From the NCBI RefSeq assembly GCF_900105005.1, contig NZ_LT629748.1, positions 930,001-994,000 of the forward strand: a stretch of DNA of 64,000 nt. The letters run 5' to 3'. A program made the translations under genes and the position numbers. The notes beneath the pieces are model-generated. The model made no database searches. It saw only the letters and a list, made by a program, of their open reading frames with translations, and had not been told where the DNA came from. Source of the DNA: Halopseudomonas litoralis. Its GTDB lineage: Bacteria; Pseudomonadota; Gammaproteobacteria; Pseudomonadales; Pseudomonadaceae. Shown piece by piece: positions 57,941-64,000 of the stretch; position 1 is the first letter of the stretch; every line of letters begins with the position of its first letter.

Positions 57941-58075
57941 GGACGCAGAGCGTCCACTGCGCCGGCTCCCACGCAGAGCATGGGAGCCATCGAGAGATGA
58001 GTGCTGGCTCCATATCAGATCGTTCCCACGCTCCTGCGTGGGAATGCCTGCCGGGACGCTCAGCGTCCCGGTTTT
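57941..58075. repeat. Cluster of four palindromes of the Pseudomonas intergenic-repeat type
   Basis: Four inverted repeats lie in 135 bases. GGACGC/GCGTCC is at 57941-57955 and GGCTCCCA/TGGGAGCC at 57964-57988. TTCCCACGC/GCGTGGGAA is at 58023-58044 and CCGGGACGCT/AGCGTCCCGG at 58051-58071, the last followed by TTTT. The wording (TTCCCACGC...GCGTGGGAA and GGGACGC...GCGTCCC) is typical of repeats scattered through Pseudomonas genomes. The rest of 57922-58141 holds no gene. Confidence 0.8.
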
Positions 58076-58141
58076 AGCGGTGTGCAGGCGGTGGGTTCGA
58101 CGCCATGTGTCCCGGTTTGGGGCTTTACAGCAGACAGGACC

Positions 58142-60574
58142 TCACTCTGGCCGCATTTCCTCCTTCGAGAAATCATCCACTTCGATAACCGAGCGGCGTG
58201 CCAGACGGGCAGCGCGGACCTTCTGCGCCTCGTCAGGGCTGATGACGCCGCTTTCGGCCGCGACAGCCAAGACGTCAGCGTCGCTGTCATGTTCCAGTTC
58301 CCCGGAACGAACTGCCTTGCTCAGGCGCAGCTCGATCGGATCAGCCAGGATTACCTTGTCCAATGCCGTGTTGAGCAGCCCGGTAACATCCTCTGGATCG
58401 TTGCTGCGATAACAGCCTGACAACAGCCGGTCACGTGAGGCGCTGGGGGTCATCAGCTGGCGTGCCACTTCACTACCGGTAAGGTCTGATGGTGGCGTGA
58501 GGCGCCGGCCCAGGGGGAAGATCAATACTCGCAGCGCAATACCCATGCAACGATCCGGGAAGTTAAGCAGAATCTCGTGCATCGCCTGTTCGATCTTGGC
58601 CAGCAGATCCTCGACACCCCAACGCAGCAGTGGCAAGTCCTCTTCCGGTGATCCCTGGTCGTGATAATGCTTGAGCGTGGCACTGGCCAGATAGATGAAG
58701 CTGAGTACATCGCCGAGTCGTGCTGACAGTCGCTCGCGGCGCTTCAGTTCCCCGCCGAGCATCAGCATGGTGGTATCGGTAAGCGTGGCAAAGGCGGCAC
58801 TGAGGCGTGACAGCTGTCGATAATAACCGCGAGTGTCATCATTGCCCGGTGTTTTGACCAGCGCACCAGCCGTCAGGCCCAGCAGCAGACTGCCTGCGGC
58901 GTTTCCCAGCGCATGTCCGATGTGCTCGAACAGCAACCCATCGAAGCGCACGATGGCGCGGTCCTGATCCGGATCCTGGGTCGCCTGCATTTCCTGCAAT
59001 ACATACGGGTGACAGCGAATCGCACCCTGGCCGAAGATCATCATGCTGCGGGTCAGGATGTTGGCGCCTTCCACGGTGATGGATATCGGCACCGACTGAT
59101 AACCGCGCCCCAGATAGTTCTTCGGCCCCATGCAGATGCCCTTGCCGCCATGCACGTCCATAGCGTCGTTCATGCACTCACGCATGCGCTCGGTGATGTG
59201 GTATTTCACCACACCGGACAACACCGCGGGTTTCTCGCCCAGGTCCACGGCGCCGGCAGTCATGGTGCGGGCGGCATCCATGACATAAGTGTTGCCGCCG
59301 ATGCGGGCGAGAGCTTCCTGAACGCCTTCGAACTCGCCGATGGGCAGGTTGAATTGTTGACGTATGCGCGCATAGGCGCCGGTAGTCATACTGGCCATCT
59401 TGGCCGCGCCGGTGCCGCCAGCGGGCAGGGAAATGGAACGCCCGACGGCCAGGCAATTCATCAGCATCTTCCAGCCATGGCCGATCATCGGCTGGCCACC
59501 GATCAGATAATCCATCGGGATGAATACGTCCTTGCCGGAGTTGGGGCCGTTCATGAAAGCCGCATTGAGTGGGAAGTGGCGGCGGCCGATTTCGACGCCC
59601 TCGGTGTCGGTTGGAATCAATGCCAACGTGATGCCCAGCTCTTCCTGATCACCCAGCAGACCATCGGGATCGTAAACCTTGAACGCCAGACCCAGCAAGG
59701 TGGCCACTGGCCCCAGGGTGATGTAGCGTTTTTCCCAGGTGACACTCAGGCCCAATACCTCTTCACCCTGCCACTGGCCGCGACAGACGATGCCTCGGTC
59801 GGGCATGCCGCCGGCATCTGAGCCTGCTTCCGGAGAGGTCAGTGCAAAGCAGGGCACCTCCTGGCCGGCCGCCAGGCGCGGAAGGTAGTGTTGCTTCTGT
59901 TCATCGGTACCGTATTGCATCAACAGCTCAGCGGGGCCGAGGGAGTTGGGCACCATGACGGTAGAGCCCAGATCTCCGCTACGGCTGGCCAGCTTCATGG
60001 CGATCTGCGAGTGGGCATAGGCAGAGAAACCTTTGCCGCCGAACTCCTTTGGAATGATCAGGCCGAAGAAACCGTTGCTCTTGATGAAGCTCCAGACCGG
60101 CTCCGGCAGATCCTGCAACTCCGTGGTGACTTCCCACTCATTGGTCATCCCGCACAGTTCTTCCACGGGGCCATCAAGAAACGCTTGCTCTTCCGCCGAT
60201 AACGTCGGCCTGGGATAACTATGCAGCCTGTCCCAATCGGGGCGGCCGCTGAAGATCTCGCCATCCCACCAGACGGTGCCAGCATCCAGGGCTTCCTGCT
60301 CGGTGTCGGAAATGGGCGGTAACACCTTCTTGAACCAGTGAAACAGCGGTGTGGTTATGTTTCTACGACGCCAGTCAGTCATGTTCAATGGAAGGGCAAT
60401 GCCGAGAAACAAAGCCCACAGGATGACATCGAGCAGCCAGTGGACCGGGCCCAGCAGGGTCATTGCCAGCAGATAGGCGCCGACAACCAGACAGCTGTTC
60501 AGCAGGCCGATGCGTACCCAGGCAAGTATGACAACGCAGAAAATAAGGCCCAGCAGCCAGAGCAGGGTCAGCAT
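58142..60574 (-). CDS. fadE: Acyl-CoA dehydrogenase FadE (long, YafH-type)
   Basis: This is the first beta-oxidation enzyme, oxidising acyl-CoA to trans-2-enoyl-CoA. The 810-residue length and an N-terminal hydrophobic part with two or three membrane segments (about 1-65) mark the long FadE form. The acyl-CoA dehydrogenase core follows. It contains CFALTSPEAGSDAG near residues 250-263, and the conserved VHGGKGICMGPKN near 480-492. The ATG at 60574 has AAGGAG upstream; an extension to 60655 has no support. A G11 tract lies about 100 bases upstream of the start. Confidence 0.93.
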   Translation of the reverse strand: MLTLLWLLGLIFCVVILAWVRIGLLNSCLVVGAYLLAMTLLGPVHWLLDVILWALFLGIALPLNMTDWRRRNITTPLFHWFKKVLPPISDTEQEALDAGTVWWDGEIFSGRPDWDRLHSYPRPTLSAEEQAFLDGPVEELCGMTNEWEVTTELQDLPEPVWSFIKSNGFFGLIIPKEFGGKGFSAYAHSQIAMKLASRSGDLGSTVMVPNSLGPAELLMQYGTDEQKQHYLPRLAAGQEVPCFALTSPEAGSDAGGMPDRGIVCRGQWQGEEVLGLSVTWEKRYITLGPVATLLGLAFKVYDPDGLLGDQEELGITLALIPTDTEGVEIGRRHFPLNAAFMNGPNSGKDVFIPMDYLIGGQPMIGHGWKMLMNCLAVGRSISLPAGGTGAAKMASMTTGAYARIRQQFNLPIGEFEGVQEALARIGGNTYVMDAARTMTAGAVDLGEKPAVLSGVVKYHITERMRECMNDAMDVHGGKGICMGPKNYLGRGYQSVPISITVEGANILTRSMMIFGQGAIRCHPYVLQEMQATQDPDQDRAIVRFDGLLFEHIGHALGNAAGSLLLGLTAGALVKTPGNDDTRGYYRQLSRLSAAFATLTDTTMLMLGGELKRRERLSARLGDVLSFIYLASATLKHYHDQGSPEEDLPLLRWGVEDLLAKIEQAMHEILLNFPDRCMGIALRVLIFPLGRRLTPPSDLTGSEVARQLMTPSASRDRLLSGCYRSNDPEDVTGLLNTALDKVILADPIELRLSKAVRSGELEHDSDADVLAVAAESGVISPDEAQKVRAARLARRSVIEVDDFSKEEMRPE

Positions 60575-60676
60575 GAAGCACTCCTTGGTTGATTGATCCA
60601 CTATTGAGCATAGCTGTTCTACAGACGCCCTGCGCGATGATGGGGCCTGGTCCAACTGTAACGGGATATCACTGTA

Positions 60677-60687
60677 GGGGGGGGGGG
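60677..60687. repeat. G11 homopolymer tract upstream of fadE
   Basis: Eleven consecutive G (C on the fadE strand) lie about 103 bases before the fadE ATG, between fadE and the end of the MFS gene. Such tracts are prone to slippage. Confidence 0.8.
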
Positions 60688-60726
60688 CGACGAGGAAGTG
60701 CGTAACGGGAGAGGTGAAGCAGGTAG

Positions 60727-60761
60727 GCCAGGTTGGCTACGGCTTGCGCAGCCAACCTGGC
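60727..60761. terminator. Inverted repeat after the MFS gene, possible terminator
   Basis: GCCAGGTTGGCT and AGCCAACCTGGC form a perfect 12-base stem with an 11-base loop, starting 15 bases after the MFS stop. No T-run follows on the minus strand, so termination may be weak or Rho-assisted. Confidence 0.55.
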
Positions 60762-60775
60762 TCGGTACGGCGGGA

Positions 60776-62089
60776 TCAGTGATCGATGTGAGCGGTATCG
60801 TATTTGATGGTCTTGCCCGCGAGGTAATAGTGGAAGCAGGCCCAGATGTTGATCAGCGATGCGGCGATCAGCGCGTAACGCAGGCTGTCCGCGCCATAGG
60901 CGCTGTTCATCAGGTCACTGGCCAGACCGATCAGCTGCGGGCCGAAACCCAGGCCGAACAGGTTGAGGATCAGCAGCATGACGGCCGATGCCAGAGCGCG
61001 GCTGCGCAGCGGCGTCAGGCTCTGGATCATGGCAAAGCTCGGCCCGAGATAGAAAGCCCCCAGGAACACCGCTGGCATATAAGCGATCAGTGCCAGAGTG
61101 GTGTTCTCAATGGTATAGAAGGCGATGATGAACGGGATGGCCATGAGCTTGGCCAGACCGACGATCCACGCGTTCCAGCTCTGATTGCGTGCCGTCAGCT
61201 TGTCGGCGAGGAGGCCCCCGATCCAGACGCCGAGACCCCCGACGATGCCCATCAGCGGGCCGAGCAGCATGCCGACTTCGCCGGCGCTCATGCCGTGACT
61301 GCGCATGAGGAAGGCCGGATTCCAGACGATGGTGCCATAGCCGACCAGTGCGGTCAGGGTAACGCCGGTCACCACGTGACGGGTAGTGCGCACGCGCCAC
61401 AGTACAGCCATGCCGGCCTTGACGCTGACCTTGCCGCGCGGTGGCGGGGGGACGCCATCGGCGAAGCCGCGTGGTGGTTCGATCATGGTGAAACGTACCA
61501 GCAGGGCGATCAACAGTCCGGGAATACCGACAACGAAGAAGGCCGCACGCCAGCCCCAGGCATCGGCGACGAAACCGCCAACGATGAAGCCGATCATGAT
61601 GCCGAAATACACACCCAGGGAATACAGCGCCATGGCACTGGAGCGCTGTTCCTTCGGATAGAGGTCAGACAGCATTGAATGGGAGGGTGGGCTGGAACCG
61701 GCTTCACCGATGCCGACCCCGATACGGGCGGCAGCCAGTTGCCAGAAGTTCTGTGCCAGGCCGCACACCGCAGTCATCAGACTCCAGATGGCAATGGCCC
61801 AGGCGATAATATTACGGCGGTTGGAGCGGTCGGCCCAGACGGCGATCGGGATACCGAGGGTGGCGTAGAAGAGAGCGAAGGCAATCCCCGACAGGAATCC
61901 GAGCTGGGTATCGGACAACAGCAGATCGGCCTTGAGCGGCTCGATCAGAATGCCGACAATGTTGCGGTCAACGTGGCTCGAGGTATAGGCCAGTACCAGA
62001 ATGAAGAGCGCGTAACGACGATAGGCCGGAGTAATACGGCTGACAAAGTCGTCCTTGGCATTTGCCGATGTTTCTGGCAATTGGGACAT
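60776..62089 (-). CDS. MFS transporter, spinster-like group
   Basis: The 437-residue major facilitator has 12 membrane segments and the loop motif DRSNRRNIIAW after the second segment. It also has RIGVGIGEAGSSPPSHSMLSD near residues 121-141, characteristic of spinster-like bacterial transporters. The substrate is unknown. It is transcribed divergently from the YadG-like ABC gene and ahead of fadE on the same strand. Confidence 0.88.
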   Translation of the reverse strand: MSQLPETSANAKDDFVSRITPAYRRYALFILVLAYTSSHVDRNIVGILIEPLKADLLLSDTQLGFLSGIAFALFYATLGIPIAVWADRSNRRNIIAWAIAIWSLMTAVCGLAQNFWQLAAARIGVGIGEAGSSPPSHSMLSDLYPKEQRSSAMALYSLGVYFGIMIGFIVGGFVADAWGWRAAFFVVGIPGLLIALLVRFTMIEPPRGFADGVPPPPRGKVSVKAGMAVLWRVRTTRHVVTGVTLTALVGYGTIVWNPAFLMRSHGMSAGEVGMLLGPLMGIVGGLGVWIGGLLADKLTARNQSWNAWIVGLAKLMAIPFIIAFYTIENTTLALIAYMPAVFLGAFYLGPSFAMIQSLTPLRSRALASAVMLLILNLFGLGFGPQLIGLASDLMNSAYGADSLRYALIAASLINIWACFHYYLAGKTIKYDTAHIDH

Positions 62090-62214
62090 GGAGAATCTCC
62101 GTGTGATGGTTATTGTTGTCAGGCAGAAGCATACGACCGGGCACTTCTGACCACAATCGACCGGACAGTCACATTTGTAGAGGTTTTGTAATTGCCAGCC
62201 GGGAGGCTGTTCAA

Positions 62215-62242
62215 CTTGAATCTGGTGATTTCACCCCCATAT
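62215..62242 (+). promoter_or_regulatory. Candidate sigma-32 promoter of the YadGH-like operon
   Basis: CTTGAAT (62215-62221) and CCCCATAT (62235-62242) are separated by 13 bases, close to the CTTGAAA-N13/14-CCCCATNT heat-shock consensus. The ATG follows 34 bases after the -10 element. The other bases of the 62090-62275 gap show no gene. Confidence 0.6.
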
Positions 62243-62275
62243 CGTGGGCCTGTTCCATGAATTAAAGGCGTATGC

Positions 62276-63208
62276 ATGACGGCAGCAATCACAATTCGCG
62301 GGCTTGAAAAAACCTACCCCAATGGCATGCGTGCTCTCCGAGGCCTGGATCTGGATGTGGCGCAGGGCGACTTCTTTGCGCTGCTCGGCCCCAATGGAGC
62401 AGGCAAGTCCACGACCATCGGCATCCTGTCGTCGCTGGTCAGCAAAAGTGCGGGCAAGGTGAGTATCTTCGGGCATGATCTGGATACCGATCTCATGGCG
62501 GCCAAGCGTTGTATCGGTGTGGTTCCACAGGAATTCAACTTCAGCCAGTTCGAGAAGACGCAGGATATTCTGATCAACCAGGCCGGTTATTACGGTATTC
62601 CCGCCGCCGAGGCACGCGAACGCTCCGAGCACTTTCTCCGTCGCCTGAGTCTGTGGGACAAGCGTGATGTGGCGTCGCGCATGTTGTCCGGCGGGATGAA
62701 GCGGCGGTTGATGATCGCCCGCGCATTGATTCACGAGCCGAAGCTGCTGATTCTTGATGAACCGACCGCTGGTGTGGATATCGAAATCCGTCGCTCCATG
62801 TGGCAGTTCCTGGAGGAGATCAATGCTCAGGGTGTCACCATCATCCTGACCACGCATTATCTGGAAGAGGCGGAACAGCTGTGCCGTAACATCGCCATCA
62901 TCGACGGAGGGCAGATCATTCATCACACCGGCATGCGCGAGCTATTGAAGGAGTTGCACGTCGAAACCTTCCTGCTGGATTGCCGCAACGCGCTGGTACA
63001 GGCGCCGATGTTGAATGGCTATCCCTGCGCACTGGTGGATGACCACACGCTTGAAGTACAGGTCGACAAGGAGCAAGGCATGAACGGCCTGTTTGCCGAG
63101 CTGGCCGGGCATGGCATTGATGTATTGAGTTTGCGCAACAAGAGCAACCGGCTTGAGGAGTTGTTTCTCAACCTGGTGGACGGTAATTCGGAGAAGGAGA
63201 CAGCATGA
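62276..63208 (+). CDS. ABC-2 type exporter ATP-binding protein (YadG-like)
   Basis: The 310-residue ATPase has Walker A LLGPNGAGKSTTIG (about 37-50), signature MLSGGMKRRLMIARAL (about 138-153), Walker B KLLILDEPTAGVD (about 158-170) and a switch His in ILTTHYLEEAEQL. Length and C-terminal region match the YadG-type partner of an ABC-2 permease. Its stop overlaps the permease start by four bases (ATGA). Substrate is unknown. Confidence 0.9.
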   Translation: MTAAITIRGLEKTYPNGMRALRGLDLDVAQGDFFALLGPNGAGKSTTIGILSSLVSKSAGKVSIFGHDLDTDLMAAKRCIGVVPQEFNFSQFEKTQDILINQAGYYGIPAAEARERSEHFLRRLSLWDKRDVASRMLSGGMKRRLMIARALIHEPKLLILDEPTAGVDIEIRRSMWQFLEEINAQGVTIILTTHYLEEAEQLCRNIAIIDGGQIIHHTGMRELLKELHVETFLLDCRNALVQAPMLNGYPCALVDDHTLEVQVDKEQGMNGLFAELAGHGIDVLSLRNKSNRLEELFLNLVDGNSEKETA

Positions 63209-63987
63209 ACATGCAGTATTGGCGCAACGGCTGGATCGCCTTCACCACCATCCTGTTCAAGGAAGTACGTCGATTCTCCCGCATCTGGCCGCAGACCCTG
63301 CTGCCGCCGGGTATCACCATGGCACTGTATTTCGTTATTTTCGGCAACCTGATTGGCAGCCGTATCGGCGAAATGGATGGCTTTTCCTATATTGATTACA
63401 TAGTACCGGGGCTGATCATGATGTCGGTGATCACCAACAGCTATTCCAATGTGGTGTCCAGCTTCTTCAGCACCAAGTTTCAGCGCTCCATCGAGGAGTT
63501 GATGGTGGCCCCTGTTTCGCCCCACGTGATCCTGTTGGGTTATACCCTGGGTGGCGTGGCGCGCGGGCTGGCGGTGGGGTTGATCGTGACGCTGATGTCG
63601 CTGTTCTTTACCCGGCTGAATGTGCAGCACATCGGGCTGACTGTTGCGGTGGTGTTTCTCACCTCGCTGGTATTTGCTCTGGGCGGATTCATCAACGCGG
63701 TCTTTGCCAGAAACTTTGATGACATCTCCATAGTGCCGACCTTCGTGCTGACGCCGCTGACCTATCTTGGTGGGGTGTTCTACTCGATCAGCCTGTTGCC
63801 AGAATTCTGGCAGAAGGTATCGCTGATCAACCCGATTCTGCATATGGTCAATGCGTTCCGCTACGGCATCCTCGGCGTGTCGGATATCCATATAGGCACT
63901 GCATTGATGCTGATGATGCTGTTTGCGGTGGTTCTCTATGTGTTCAGCTATCGGCTCTTGGTGCGCGGTACAGGCTTGCGTCAGTAA
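63205..63987 (+). CDS. ABC-2 type exporter permease (YadH-like)
   Basis: The 260-residue permease has six membrane segments and an ABC-2 signature with SYIDYIVPGLIMMSVITNSY (about 62-80) and PLTYLGGVFYSISLLPEFWQ near residues 183-202. With the upstream ATPase it forms a YadGH-type exporter. Its start ATG overlaps the ATPase stop. The gene ends 13 bases before the window edge and no terminator is visible. Confidence 0.9.
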   Translation: MNMQYWRNGWIAFTTILFKEVRRFSRIWPQTLLPPGITMALYFVIFGNLIGSRIGEMDGFSYIDYIVPGLIMMSVITNSYSNVVSSFFSTKFQRSIEELMVAPVSPHVILLGYTLGGVARGLAVGLIVTLMSLFFTRLNVQHIGLTVAVVFLTSLVFALGGFINAVFARNFDDISIVPTFVLTPLTYLGGVFYSISLLPEFWQKVSLINPILHMVNAFRYGILGVSDIHIGTALMLMMLFAVVLYVFSYRLLVRGTGLRQ

Positions 63988-64000
63988 CTATTGATTATTG

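Overview
This window is a moderately GC-rich stretch of a gammaproteobacterial chromosome. The gene content points to the Pseudomonadaceae: a type VI secretion (T6SS) cluster in the order of the Pseudomonas H2 cluster, the sdhCDAB-sucAB-lpd-sucCD block divergent from gltA, an LdcA-type lysine decarboxylase, a PA2778/PA2779-like pair, and the Pseudomonas-type palindromic repeats near 58 kb. A Halopseudomonas-like species is a plausible guess, but the sequence alone does not prove it.

Layout. (1) 1-16988, minus strand: a T6SS operon read from tssA (16988) leftward: tssA, tssB, tssC, tssE, a PAAR gene, tssF, tssG, clpV, a sigma-54 activator, a 57-residue lipoprotein (OrfX), an FHA protein, tssJ, tssK, tssL and tssM. 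tssM runs off the left edge. The spike tip (PAAR) is present; Hcp, VgrG and recognisable effectors are not. (2) 17404-22755, minus strand: a cysteine-peptidase lipoprotein with its small membrane partner, an FAD amine oxidase, and an EmrAB-type efflux pair divergent from a LysR regulator. (3) 23838-25830: gltX and an Ala-Glu-Ala tRNA operon with a near-consensus promoter and a terminator. (4) 26089-34496: a mixed accessory region holding a GFA-family protein, a PhoD-like phosphatase, an LLM flavin oxidoreductase, lysine decarboxylase, a thioesterase, PpnP, a 3-hydroxyisobutyrate dehydrogenase-type reductase and a YkgJ-type protein. It contains two decayed gene remnants, a VOC/PhnB-like C-terminus and a Gfo/Idh/MocA C-terminus. 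(5) 34551-47662: the TCA block, gltA on the minus strand and sdhCDAB-sucAB-lpd-sucCD on the plus strand. Together they encode citrate synthase, succinate dehydrogenase, 2-oxoglutarate dehydrogenase with its E3, and succinyl-CoA synthetase. (6) 47772-57921: BrnQ, a DUF599 protein, an acidic lipoprotein, two thioesterases, a membrane protein of unknown function, htpG behind a sigma-32 promoter, a permease and an Atm1-like ABC exporter. (7) 57922-64000: a palindromic repeat block, fadE, an MFS transporter, and a YadGH-like ABC-2 exporter that also appears to have a sigma-32 promoter.

No CRISPR array, rRNA, insertion sequence or prophage was seen. The most useful non-routine observations are the OrfX mini-lipoprotein, the tandem TTGCGCA-type repeats upstream of the T6SS operon, GAFSGA in place of GAFTGA in the T6SS activator, the sigma-32-like promoter in front of the ABC exporter, the T-less hairpins in three gaps of the TCA operon, the two gene remnants, and a G11 tract upstream of fadE.
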